Assembly (NCBI GenBank): GCA_027314645.1 | Contig: DAHVAL010000002.1 | Span: 1-64,000, forward strand | Length of the DNA stretch: 64,000 nt | Direction: 5' to 3' | Source: Nitrospirota bacterium | GTDB taxonomy: Bacteria; Nitrospirota; Leptospirillia; Leptospirillales; Leptospirillaceae | Shown here: in pieces, positions 1 through 8,860 of the stretch | Layout of the letters: every line of letters begins with the position of its first letter | Position numbering within the stretch: the first letter of the stretch is position 1 | Notes under the pieces: model-generated | Databases searched by the model: none | Seen by the model: only the letters and a program-made list of their open reading frames with translations | What the model was told of the DNA's origin: nothing | Program-made: the position numbers and the translations under genes

Positions 1-2770
1 GGGGTCCGGCCGGGACAGGCTCCTCCTCCGTCTTCTCCCATTCGCCCTCCATGGACCCCTCGTCGCTTTCCCGGAAATCCCGATCCCCTTCCCCCACCGA
101 TTCCAGGGAGCGCCGCAGCAGGGAGGAGAAGCTCTCCATGTGCCGGGCGGGCCGGATCACCGGGGACATGAGCGGCGGGGTAAGCGCGGGCTCTTTTGAC
201 CTCCGTTTTGCGGGGGGCAAGGGAGAGGGCCCCCCTTCCGGAAGGAGCCCCAGTAGATCGGGGTGATCGGAGGCAAGGTCGGCGAGACGGTTGCTGAACG
301 CTTCCACATGGCTCTTTCCGTAGGATTTCTTGAGGGCGAGACCCAAGAGGTGCCCCAAGGCCGGCTGGGGGAGTCTCAAGGAGGGGACGAGAAGAACGGT
401 GCGGTGTTTGGCCCGGGTCAGCGCCACGTAAAGAAGACGCATCTCCTCGGAGAGCTCCCCCTCCCGGTCTCCCTCGGACACCTCCTCTCCCGGACGGAGG
501 GTGTGAGGCAACCCGAACGGCAGGATGACCACCGGGAATTCGAGCCCTTTCGCCTTGTGAAGGGTGAGGATCCGGAGACGGCCGTCGAGGGCCTCAAGGC
601 GGGGGGCGTTCCGGTCGTCCCCCTCCCCCGTCGGCTCCCGCCGAGCGGCGAGGTAGCGGTCGATATGGAGGAGAAGGGGAGGACGGTCCCGCCCCAACTC
701 GTCGATGAGTTCGAAGAGATGCAGGAGATGGGCGACGCGTCTTTTGCCCCCGGGCCCATTTAAGAGCCTGGGAAAAATCTCCTGCTCGAGAAACAGCCCC
801 CGAAGCGTTCCCATCGCCCCCATGCGCCCCCATCGGGCGGCCGCCCGAAACAGGGGATCGACACGGCGGTTCCAGAGGTCCTGGGATTCCTCGAGCTCCA
901 TCAGGTCCCGGGCGGTGAGACCGAAGAACCGCGAGGCGAGAACAAGGCGGACCTGGCTCCGGTTTTCGGGAGCGGCCAGGGCCAGAAGAAGCATCTCCAG
1001 ATCGAAGGCGTCTTCCGTCTCGAAGACGCTCTGGGTCCCATAGGTGACCGACAGGATCCCCCGCTCCTCCAGCGCCTTATGGATCCGCGTTCCGTGGGAG
1101 TGCTGCCGGACCAGGACCGCGATATCATCGAGCCGCAGGGGTCGCCCGTCGATCGTCACGGCCCCTCCGACCAGGCGCTCGACCTCCCGTGCGCAACGGG
1201 AGGCGAAGCTATGAAGAGTCTCTTCCGCGTCCCCCGGGTGGAACAGGATGGGAATGGCCTCCCCGCCGTACTCCGCCTCCCGGTCCGAAAAGGAGCTCCG
1301 GCCCTCATGCCTGGCGCGGACCGGATCGTACCGGATGGATCCGTCGGTACGGAAGGGATCGGGCACAAGGGAGAAGAGAAGATTGACCGCCTCGACATAC
1401 CGGCGATCGGAGCGGAAGTTGACCGATAGAGGGACGATGGCCCCCGCGTCCGCGCCGACGGCCTGCTCCCGCGCTTCAAGATACGCGTCGATGTCGGCCC
1501 CGCGGAAACGATAGATCGACTGTTTGGGATCGCCGACCAGAAACACGGACGGGCGGCGACCGTCCTCCTCCGGCACGCCTTCCCGAAACCGGTAGATCCG
1601 GTCGAAGATCCTGAGTTGGGCGAGGTCCGTGTCCTGGAATTCGTCGACAAACGCCACCGGAAAGCGGGTCCGGATTCGTCGGGCAAGCTCTCCGGAAGAG
1701 TCCAGGAGCAGCCCTTCAAGGACGCGAAGAATCATGTCGCCGAAGGTTTCCACTTCCCGCTTTTCCCGCTCGACGAGGGCTTCGGTCCGAAGATACGTCA
1801 GGAGATCCCTTCGGAGGGAGGTGCGCACACTTGCGGACACGGCCTCCTTGGCCTCGAGAAGGCGAAGGACCGGAGAGAAGATCTCATGACTCCCGGAGGA
1901 GGACAGGGACAGCCCCTCCTGCAGATCCGCATCATGGAGCCCCCATCCCGGAAGAGCTCCCGGGACCCCCGTCACGATCGCCCGGAGCCTCAAAAGCAAC
2001 GGGAGCGGCAACGCCTCATCGGCCTTTGCCTTGCGCCGTCCCTTCCCCTTGGAGGAGGTGTCCGAGGACGCGATCCGGATGAGATCGTCCAACGACTCGG
2101 GGGACACCCGCCGGCATTCGGAAAGCAAACCGAGCCATTCGTCCTGTCGTTGCCGAAGGTCGTCCGCCTCCTCGGGCATTTTGAGGCATGCCCGTTCGCA
2201 CTCCCCGTACAGAAGGGCATCGGAGGACAGGGTTCCAAGGCTTTTCGGGCCTTCCGGGAAGATCGCGGCGGTCATCAGGGCAATCTCCGGAGCCTCCGGA
2301 TAGACCCGGCGGCGCCATATTTCGTTGGCCGCAAGGGCGTTGGCCCGCCGTCCGTCCGGATCGAGCTCCAGAGAAAAGGGGGAGCCGAATTCGAAGGCAT
2401 ATTCCCGGAGGAGACGGCGGCAGAACGCGTGGATGGTCGTCATCGTCGCACGGTCGAAGTCGAAGAGGGCCCGGGACAAGAGAGACGCATGCTCCGGGCG
2501 GACCCTTTCCAGGAAGGGGGCGAGCCGCCCCTCCACGGGGTCTCCCATGGCGCGCCTCCGCGCCGCGACAAGAAGATCGTGGGTTCTCCCCTTGACCTCC
2601 TCGGCGGCCGATTCGGTGAAGGTGACCACCAAAATTCGGTCGATCTCCGTCCCCTCCAGAATCGCGCGAAGGAAAAGGTTCGTCAGCGTCGTCGTTTTCC
2701 CGGTTCCGGCCGAGGCTTCGATCAAGTGAAGCCCGGGAAGGGGAAGATCGTGAAGGAAAGCCCCCTCCAT
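1..2770 (-). CDS. recB: RecB-like exonuclease V beta subunit (partial, 3' end outside window)
   Basis: This is a UvrD-family helicase subunit of the RecBC(D) double-strand-break repair complex, acting on DNA ends with RecC. About 923 codons are open from the ATG at 2770 to the window edge. The ORF track omits the gene because no stop lies in the window. I translated it by hand and see Walker A ASAGTGKTTT, motif Ia VTFTESAAEEVKGR, Walker B VDEFQDTD, motif III VGDPKQSIYRFRGADID, motif V HKAKGLEFPVVILP and motif VI LLYVALTRAK, in that order. The C-terminal nuclease domain would lie outside the window. The ATG overlaps the recC stop as TGATG, so the two are probably translationally coupled. AddA is an alternative family, but the RecC partner favours RecB. 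Confidence 0.9.
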   Translation of the reverse strand, partial: MEGAFLHDLPLPGLHLIEASAGTGKTTTLTNLFLRAILEGTEIDRILVVTFTESAAEEVKGRTHDLLVAARRRAMGDPVEGRLAPFLERVRPEHASLLSRALFDFDRATMTTIHAFCRRLLREYAFEFGSPFSLELDPDGRRANALAANEIWRRRVYPEAPEIALMTAAIFPEGPKSLGTLSSDALLYGECERACLKMPEEADDLRQRQDEWLGLLSECRRVSPESLDDLIRIASSDTSSKGKGRRKAKADEALPLPLLLRLRAIVTGVPGALPGWGLHDADLQEGLSLSSSGSHEIFSPVLRLLEAKEAVSASVRTSLRRDLLTYLRTEALVEREKREVETFGDMILRVLEGLLLDSSGELARRIRTRFPVAFVDEFQDTDLAQLRIFDRIYRFREGVPEEDGRRPSVFLVGDPKQSIYRFRGADIDAYLEAREQAVGADAGAIVPLSVNFRSDRRYVEAVNLLFSLVPDPFRTDGSIRYDPVRARHEGRSSFSDREAEYGGEAIPILFHPGDAEETLHSFASRCAREVERLVGGAVTIDGRPLRLDDIAVLVRQHSHGTRIHKALEERGILSVTYGTQSVFETEDAFDLEMLLLALAAPENRSQVRLVLASRFFGLTARDLMELEESQDLWNRRVDPLFRAAARWGRMGAMGTLRGLFLEQEIFPRLLNGPGGKRRVAHLLHLFELIDELGRDRPPLLLHIDRYLAARREPTGEGDDRNAPRLEALDGRLRILTLHKAKGLEFPVVILPFGLPHTLRPGEEVSEGDREGELSEEMRLLYVALTRAKHRTVLLVPSLRLPQPALGHLLGLALKKSYGKSHVEAFSNRLADLASDHPDLLGLLPEGGPSPLPPAKRRSKEPALTPPLMSPVIRPARHMESFSSLLRRSLESVGEGDRDFRESDEGSMEGEWEKTEEEPVPAGP

Positions 2771-5700
2771 CAGCCGACCCCCTCTTCCATCCCCCTTTTT
2801 TGGATCGGACCCCAGAGTCTTTCCGACCAGAGGGCGAATGTTCTCTCCGACGCAATGTCCCTCCCCTTGAAGGCCAGCCAGTTCCAGAAGGCGGATTTGA
2901 TTCTGGGGTCCATGGGTTGGTCGTTCTTGCGTGGGGAGGACGATTGGGGTCCGAGAAGGATGCGGCGCGCACGCTCCTCCGCCCGGGAACGCAGGGTCCC
3001 GGAGAGGGCGATCCCGGCACCTCCGGACTCCTTGAGGGCCACCACATAGGCCCGGGAGGCTTCCGGGTCGAAGGGGAGCGGAGAGGTCTCACCTAGGCGA
3101 TAGGCCCGAAGAAAACAGAGAAGCTCCCGGGACGCGTCGGAAGGGGCGGGGGGATTCCACCGGATGAGGCCGAGGGGAACCCGTTCCGGTCCCCCGGCCT
3201 TCTCCTTGTCCCCTCTGACCGTCAGGACACACCCTTCATAGCCGGTCACGAAGAGGCATCCCAAGAGATGGAGGAGGTAGGTCTCGAGATAATGGGAGGG
3301 CCACGCCTCCCCGGGCCACCGTTCGACCAAAAGCCTTCGGCCTCCGCTTTTCGTGGGATAGAGACCCTCGATGGGCCCTTGGATCCAACGATTCCGGAAT
3401 CGGACGTCCAGCACCGCCCTGGGCCGCTCCTTCAAATCCTCCGGAAAGAGAATGTCTGCCCGGGAGGACACGGCCCTCCGGTACTCCGCGATCTCCCAAA
3501 ACGCCCTCCGTTCGATGCATTCCCTGAGAGGGGGCCACGGGAGTTCGGCGCGGTCCGGAGCGGAAGTCTGAAGAATCCGGGTGAGGAGGAGATCTTCGCC
3601 GATCACGAAGGGTTCTTCCTCCCGGAGCCTCGAGATCCATTCCGAACGGGGAAAACCCATCCGCCGCGTCAGGAAATGGCGGACGGGATCCCGGGCGAAG
3701 GAGCGGAGGAGGTCGACCGGAATCCTGTTCTCGTCCCCCGAGACCCCCACCACCTCCGCCCGGCGGAAGGAGAGGTCGGGATCGAAGAACACCCGTTCCC
3801 GGGCCGGGACCGATCGCAAGGCCGCAAGGGCCGAATGCCAGGACCGGGAGTAGCTCCTGAGCCGCGGGTCCTTCTCCTCCGAATAATGGGACAAGGAAAG
3901 GGGGTCGATGGGAGCGTCCACCCAAATCTGTTCGGAAATGGGCCGGGACTCCCCTTCGAAGCCTTCCGTGAGGAGGTCCATCAGCTGGCGAACCAGAACC
4001 GACGGTTCCCGCGGGCTTCCGTCCCGGGGGTCGACCCCTGTGAAGCTGATCCAAAGACCGTCGCGGGCGGAAAGAATCGCCTCGAGAAACAGCGTCCGGT
4101 CGTCCTCCCGGAGGGACCGGTCTCCCGGCTGGGGATCCGCCGCGAGCCAGTCGAAGGAAGGCGGCCAGGAGGAGCGGGGAAAATCGGCGTCGTTCATCCC
4201 GATCAGGCACACCGCCCGAAACGGGATCGAGCGAAGAGGGACCATCCGGCCGAAGGTGACCCCCCCCGAAAAAAACCGGTCCCGTCCCTCCCCCCCTTTC
4301 GCTGACCGCTCGAGGTGGTGGGCAAGAATCTCTCCGGTGAGAAGGCCCTCGAAGGACGCCTCCGAAAATTCCCGTCCCAGCTGATCGGGAATCGCCCGGA
4401 GGGCCGCCCCCACCCCGTCGGAGGGATCGAGATCGAAGAAGTCGTCGAGGATGCGGGAGACCCGCCCGGGCCATCGGTCCGCAGGCCCGGGGACGGAGAG
4501 CGTGTCCGACAAGGCGTCGAGGGCCTCCAGAAGTTCGGAGAGGCCTCCGGCGACGTCGCCTTCCAGGTCATCGGAAAGGACCAGAGGGTCGGGACGGTCC
4601 GGGGCCGGAGGCAAGAATTCCTCCCCGCAGGCATACCCAAGGAGGAGCCGATCCACCGCCTCCTCCAGGGTGTGCTCCCGCCGTCCGGAATAAGGAGGAG
4701 GGCGGTCTCCCCCATGTCCTCCCCACCGGAACCCGGAGGCCTCAAGAATGTCCTGGAGGCGCGCGGGCCGAACCTGTCCCACGCCAAACCGTCGCGCAAT
4801 CTCCGGAACCGACAGGAGCCGGAACACAAAAGGCCCGGTGAGGGGGCCCTCCCGGATCCGGAGGAGCGACAGGAGCGCTCCGAAGAGGGGATCTTCGAGG
4901 AGTTCCCGCCGGTCCGAGATCACGAAGGGAATCTCCGGATCCCTCCCCCCCTTCTCCCCCTCCTCGCGTCCGGCGAACCCGAACACGGACCGGATGATCC
5001 CTTCATAGCGCCCGATATCAGGCGCCAGAACCACGACATCCTCCGGTGTCAGGTCGGGGATCTCGGCAAAAAGCCCCAGGATCCTGTCCTTGAGCATTTC
5101 GATCTCCCGCACCGGGCTTGGGCAGCGCACCACCTCGATCGAGCGATCAGAGGCCGGGATCGGTAGCCGGCGGAGCCGGCCCTGGCGGACCAGGGAACCC
5201 CGATCCACCAATGTCCGGATATCTTCCTGGATGCGGGCCAAAAGGGTGCCGGAGGCCTCCGGGAACACCCTGACCGACTGGGGCAGATCCGAAAGGGCCT
5301 GATGGATGACCCGGAATTGTTCCCCCCAGGATGCGAGAAGCGGGGACCCGGTGGACAGGTAGGACGCCCGTTCTTCGGGAGCCCGCTCCCTCGCCCGGAC
5401 GGAGACGATGTCCCCCCAATACTCTTCGCAGGGATTGAGAAAAAACAGGTGGAGATCGCACAGGCCTCCCTCTCCCAAGCTCCGGAAGAACAGGAGGTCC
5501 CGGGGAGGAATTCCTGTCAGGCCGAACAGGGTCATCCTCGGAGGGAGGTCCCCTCTGAGCTTTTCCCCTCCGTGATGGACGTAGCGCTCCATCAGGCGGG
5601 CGCGATGGAGAGGCCGTCCCTGCCCGGCGAGGCGTTGCCACAGGATCGCCGGCCAGAAAGCCCCCCCCTGGCCTTCCTCCCACGAAAGGAGAAGGTCGGG

Positions 5701-6135
5701 ACGGTAGATCATCGACCGATCATACAGATCGGCGACGAGAACGGACAGCTCATAACGCCTGAACTCCGAGCTGTCCCGGCCCAGGAACCCCCGGACCTTC
5801 TCAAAGGCCGGGTGAGTCGAAAGGGACGGGAGAAGATCGTAGATCCGCAGGACCAGCGCGCTTTTTTCGAAGTGCACCGGATGGCGCACGTCTCCAAAGG
5901 CCGGTTCGAGAAGATCCCGGATCAGCCGGCCGGCAAGGGGAAAGGAGACATCGGAGAAGATCCCGATCTCTTCGGACATTCGGACGGCAAGCCACTGTCC
6001 GATCACGGGATTCTGAGGAACGACCACCTCCGGGCGGAGCGGGTCGAGGAGGCCCTCCCGGGCCCAGGACGAAAAACGCGCGATGAAAAGATCCGCCAGG
6101 AATTCGAGCCGCTGGCTTTCATAGAGATAAAGCAC
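2770..6135 (-). CDS. recC: Exodeoxyribonuclease V gamma subunit RecC
   Basis: RecC is the large scaffold subunit of RecBC(D). It splits the duplex and reads recombination hotspots. At 1121 aa the protein has the family's usual length. The N-terminus (RLEFLADLFIARF, then VVVPQNPVIGQWLAVRM) is typical of RecC, with the conserved substrate-loading region near residue 40. The middle part carries the helicase-like segment LIGMNDADFPR, close to the family pattern for the inactive helicase domain. It is first in a recC-recB pair with a one-base stop/start overlap. recD is not visible and may follow recB outside the window. Codon use is strongly GC-rich, like its neighbours. The long plus-strand ORFs across this region are antisense shadows. 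Confidence 0.9.
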   Translation of the reverse strand: MLYLYESQRLEFLADLFIARFSSWAREGLLDPLRPEVVVPQNPVIGQWLAVRMSEEIGIFSDVSFPLAGRLIRDLLEPAFGDVRHPVHFEKSALVLRIYDLLPSLSTHPAFEKVRGFLGRDSSEFRRYELSVLVADLYDRSMIYRPDLLLSWEEGQGGAFWPAILWQRLAGQGRPLHRARLMERYVHHGGEKLRGDLPPRMTLFGLTGIPPRDLLFFRSLGEGGLCDLHLFFLNPCEEYWGDIVSVRARERAPEERASYLSTGSPLLASWGEQFRVIHQALSDLPQSVRVFPEASGTLLARIQEDIRTLVDRGSLVRQGRLRRLPIPASDRSIEVVRCPSPVREIEMLKDRILGLFAEIPDLTPEDVVVLAPDIGRYEGIIRSVFGFAGREEGEKGGRDPEIPFVISDRRELLEDPLFGALLSLLRIREGPLTGPFVFRLLSVPEIARRFGVGQVRPARLQDILEASGFRWGGHGGDRPPPYSGRREHTLEEAVDRLLLGYACGEEFLPPAPDRPDPLVLSDDLEGDVAGGLSELLEALDALSDTLSVPGPADRWPGRVSRILDDFFDLDPSDGVGAALRAIPDQLGREFSEASFEGLLTGEILAHHLERSAKGGEGRDRFFSGGVTFGRMVPLRSIPFRAVCLIGMNDADFPRSSWPPSFDWLAADPQPGDRSLREDDRTLFLEAILSARDGLWISFTGVDPRDGSPREPSVLVRQLMDLLTEGFEGESRPISEQIWVDAPIDPLSLSHYSEEKDPRLRSYSRSWHSALAALRSVPARERVFFDPDLSFRRAEVVGVSGDENRIPVDLLRSFARDPVRHFLTRRMGFPRSEWISRLREEEPFVIGEDLLLTRILQTSAPDRAELPWPPLRECIERRAFWEIAEYRRAVSSRADILFPEDLKERPRAVLDVRFRNRWIQGPIEGLYPTKSGGRRLLVERWPGEAWPSHYLETYLLHLLGCLFVTGYEGCVLTVRGDKEKAGGPERVPLGLIRWNPPAPSDASRELLCFLRAYRLGETSPLPFDPEASRAYVVALKESGGAGIALSGTLRSRAEERARRILLGPQSSSPRKNDQPMDPRIKSAFWNWLAFKGRDIASERTFALWSERLWGPIQKRGMEEGVG

Positions 6136-6474
6136 GCATCCTCACTCCCGGACCGGTCATGGGTCCCCGGATTCGATATTTGGGGAAAGACGGCGAAGCT
6201 CCCGGACCTTCGAAAAGGGGCGAGAGGACTCTTTCATGGAGGAACGGGCCGAGCCCGCCTCCCTTTTCGGACTTTTCTACGGGCCTAAAAGCCTTTTCAT
6301 TATACCCGATCCCCCGGATTTTCTCCTTTGGACGGCCGTCCTTCCGGGGGCCTGAAATCACAAGGCCGCGCCAGTTTGAAGAGACGGATGTGCCTTCCCG
6401 CCCCCCCTTAAGAGTCCGCAAGGGGGAGCCGCCTGTCCCTTCCCGATAAGATCGTCAAGGGAGCGACGGGAAAA
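6136..6474. other. Intergenic region between gnd and recC
   Basis: This stretch of 339 bases has no convincing gene. On the minus strand it would hold the gnd 3' end and the recC promoter. A CCCCCTT/AAGGGGG inverted repeat around 6405-6430 could fold after gnd but has no T tract, so I do not call it a terminator. A small GGCCTAAAAGCC hairpin followed by TTTT occurs near 6284 on the plus strand. The track ORFs here have no homology I recognise and no ribosome-binding site. Confidence 0.5.
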
Positions 6475-7497
6475 TCAGGCGTTCTTTTCCAGGTGTCCCC
6501 CGAAGGCATGGCGCATGGCGGAGAGGATCTTGTCGGCGTAATCGGCATGCCCCTGGGAGGCAAACCGCGAATACAGGGCGGTGGAAAGAACCGGCGCCGG
6601 GACCCCTTCATCGATGGCGGCCGCCACCGTCCAGCGGCCTTCCCCCGAATCGGAGACGCGGCCGTGGAAAGAGGCCAGGTCCGGATCCTTGGCAAGCTCC
6701 GAAGAAGACAGGTCGAGGAGCCAGGACGCGATCACGCTCCCCCGTCGCCAGAGCTCGGCGATGTCGGCGAGGTTCATGTCGTAGGAGTAATGCTCGGGAT
6801 TTCGCAATGGAGCGGTTTCCGCGTCGACATCATGGGACCTTTTTCCGATCCCCGCGTTCCTGAGAATGTTGAATCCTTCGGCATAGGCGGCCATCAGGCC
6901 ATATTCGATTCCGTTGTGGACCATCTTGACGAAATGGCCCGCTCCCGCAGGACCGCAATGGAGGTACCCGTCTTGGGCGGTCCCTCCCCTGCCCGCCTCC
7001 TGGCGCTCAGGCGTGGGAGGGGCGGAGGCCCGGCCGGGAGCCAGGGTGTGGAAGATCGGGTCGAGCATTTTCACCACGTCGGTTTCTCCGCCGATCATCT
7101 GGCAATAGCCCCGCTCAAGTCCCCAGACGCCTCCGCTTGTGCCCACATCCACATAATGAATCCCCCGGGACGAGAGTTCCTTCGCTCTCCGGATATCGTC
7201 ATGATAGAAAGAGTTCCCCCCATCGATCACGATGTCTCCTTTAGAGAGGAGGGGCACCGCCTGGACGATCTGGGCATCGGTGATGGCGGCCGGAATCATG
7301 AACCAGAGGATGCGGGGAGAAGAAAGCTTTCCCACCAGATCGGACAGCGAAGTGGCTCCGATGCAGGAAGTCTCCCGGGACAGGGCCTCCACCACGGCCG
7401 GAGTATGACTGTAGACCACCACTTCGTGGCCACCCTTCCGAAGACGGCGGACCATATTGGCCCCCATCCGTCCCAATCCGATCATTCCCAAGCGCAT
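6475..7497 (-). CDS. gnd: 6-phosphogluconate dehydrogenase, decarboxylating
   Basis: The enzyme oxidises and decarboxylates 6-phosphogluconate to ribulose 5-phosphate in the oxidative pentose-phosphate pathway. The N-terminal Rossmann motif GLGRMGANMVRRL is clear. The substrate-binding signatures DGGNSFYHDD and DVGTSGGVWGLERGYC follow, and KMVHNGIEYGLMAAYAEGF is the catalytic Lys/Asn segment. At 340 aa it belongs to the short GndA/YqeC-like subfamily, which is often NAD-dependent, rather than the ~470-aa form. The ATG is preceded by AAGGAGG with a six-base spacer. It is transcribed alone, away from the zwf-tkt-tal cluster at 41-46 kb, although it completes the same pathway. Confidence 0.92.
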   Translation of the reverse strand: MRLGMIGLGRMGANMVRRLRKGGHEVVVYSHTPAVVEALSRETSCIGATSLSDLVGKLSSPRILWFMIPAAITDAQIVQAVPLLSKGDIVIDGGNSFYHDDIRRAKELSSRGIHYVDVGTSGGVWGLERGYCQMIGGETDVVKMLDPIFHTLAPGRASAPPTPERQEAGRGGTAQDGYLHCGPAGAGHFVKMVHNGIEYGLMAAYAEGFNILRNAGIGKRSHDVDAETAPLRNPEHYSYDMNLADIAELWRRGSVIASWLLDLSSSELAKDPDLASFHGRVSDSGEGRWTVAAAIDEGVPAPVLSTALYSRFASQGHADYADKILSAMRHAFGGHLEKNA

Positions 7498-7637
7498 CGG
7501 AACCCTCCTTCTTTGGTGGATCGTTGGTTTTTCCCTTCAGCCCACCCTAACAAACGGCGTCAAAAACAGCAACCGAACGGCGCCTTTCAATCGATGGACA
7601 CGGAGTTTTGGGCGGTTTGACGAGCATTGGCCACCAA

Positions 7638-7665
7638 ATGACAGGATCTTCCGAAATTCTGTCAT
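7638..7665. repeat. Inverted repeat between gnd and the MscS gene
   Basis: ATGACAG and CTGTCAT form a perfect 7-bp inverted repeat with a 14-base spacer. It lies in the 292-base divergent region between gnd (minus) and the channel gene (plus). The position suits an operator acting on either promoter. Its function is unknown. Nothing else gene-like is visible in 7498-7789. Confidence 0.35.
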
Positions 7666-7789
7666 TCTTGCCATGAGCGGGTGGACATCCCTTTGCAAAA
7701 CCAGTAGATCTGATCAGAGGGAACATTCCATAGGCCACGCCTGCCCCTCGATCTCCCAAGACCTTCCCTTTCTTGATAGGAGCCCTTCC

Positions 7790-8860
7790 ATGACCACCCC
7801 TCCTTTTATCGACCAAACCTGGGACCATCCTCTCCTCCTGTTTCTGGCGTCGCTCGGGGCCGGGGGGATCGTCCATTCGATCTTCTTCTTTCTGATCAGC
7901 CGCAAAATGCCGGCTTCCCCGAACCAAGGGCCTGGACCGGCCATGAAGAATCTCAGGTGGCCCACATTCTTTCTCACCATGGAGCTCCTGACCCTCCTTC
8001 TTCATCCGGCCCTGCCGTTTCCCGGGGTGTTCGAGGGCATCCTATCGCGGACGCTGATTCTTCTGACGGTGCTGACGATCGCGTGGACGCTGACCGCGAT
8101 GACCCACCTTTTGACGCAGCACATGCTGAGTCGGCAGGGACCTTCCGGGGCCGACGACCTGACCTGCAGAAAGATCCGGACCAGGCTCATGCTCATGGAA
8201 AAAATTCTTGTCGTCGGGATCGCGATTTTAAGCGCCGGGGCCGCGCTGATGACGATTCCCGGTGTCAGCCGCGTGGGGGAAAGTCTTCTTGCATCGGCGG
8301 GGTTGGCCGGCCTGGTCCTTGGTCTCGCGGCCCGGCCCCTGTTGACCAACATCATCGCAGGAATCCAGATCGCTCTGACCCAACCCATCCGGATCGATGA
8401 CGTCGTGATCGCAAACAATGAATGGGGGTGGATCGAAGAGATCGGCATCGCCTATGTGGTGGTCCGGATCTGGGATTTGAGGCGTCTCGTGCTTCCGCTC
8501 TCCTACTTCATCGAGCAGCCGTTTCAAAACTGGACCTACCGGTCCTCGCAGCTCCTGGGCTATGTGCATGTCTATGCAGACTACACGGTCCATGTGGGAG
8601 ATTTGCGGGCCTACCTCAAGACTGTCCTCGAGTCGACCCCCTTGTGGGATCGGCACGTCTGGAACCTGCAGGTGACGGAGCTGGATGAAAAAGGCGTCCA
8701 GCTGCGCGCCCTGTTTTCGGCCAAGGATTCCGGGAGCCGGTGGGACTTGTCTGTCTATGTCCGGGAGGGACTGATCGCCTACTTCAACCGGACCCGGGCC
8801 TCAGAATATCCCCGCGTCCGGATCGAATTCGCCCCTCAAGGTTCGGACGGATCACAGTGA
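7790..8860 (+). CDS. Mechanosensitive ion channel (MscS family)
   Basis: This inner-membrane protein probably releases solutes under hypo-osmotic stress. About 356 aa are read from the ATG at 7790, which has TAGGAG upstream; the longer track ORF start at 7457 has no support. There are hydrophobic helices near residues 10-30, 60-85 and 90-110. The pore-helix/MscS core is ILSAGAALMTIPGVS, then GLAGLVLGLAARPLLTNIIAG, which is the Gly/Ala-rich TM3 of this family. The beta domain IDDVVIANNEWGWIEEIG and a cytoplasmic alpha/beta tail follow. Its last bases overlap the convergent histidine kinase gene by 9 bp. The specific channel subtype cannot be decided. Confidence 0.88.
   Translation: MTTPPFIDQTWDHPLLLFLASLGAGGIVHSIFFFLISRKMPASPNQGPGPAMKNLRWPTFFLTMELLTLLLHPALPFPGVFEGILSRTLILLTVLTIAWTLTAMTHLLTQHMLSRQGPSGADDLTCRKIRTRLMLMEKILVVGIAILSAGAALMTIPGVSRVGESLLASAGLAGLVLGLAARPLLTNIIAGIQIALTQPIRIDDVVIANNEWGWIEEIGIAYVVVRIWDLRRLVLPLSYFIEQPFQNWTYRSSQLLGYVHVYADYTVHVGDLRAYLKTVLESTPLWDRHVWNLQVTELDEKGVQLRALFSAKDSGSRWDLSVYVREGLIAYFNRTRASEYPRVRIEFAPQGSDGSQ

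Noticed and set aside
1616-3049. 477-aa plus-strand ORF
   Set aside because: It is antisense to recB and recC. The minus strand holds clear helicase motifs, and the ORF is a high-GC shadow with no domain.
6119-6421. 100-aa minus-strand ORF upstream of recC
   Set aside because: It overlaps the recC start, has no good ribosome-binding site and shows no recognisable domain.
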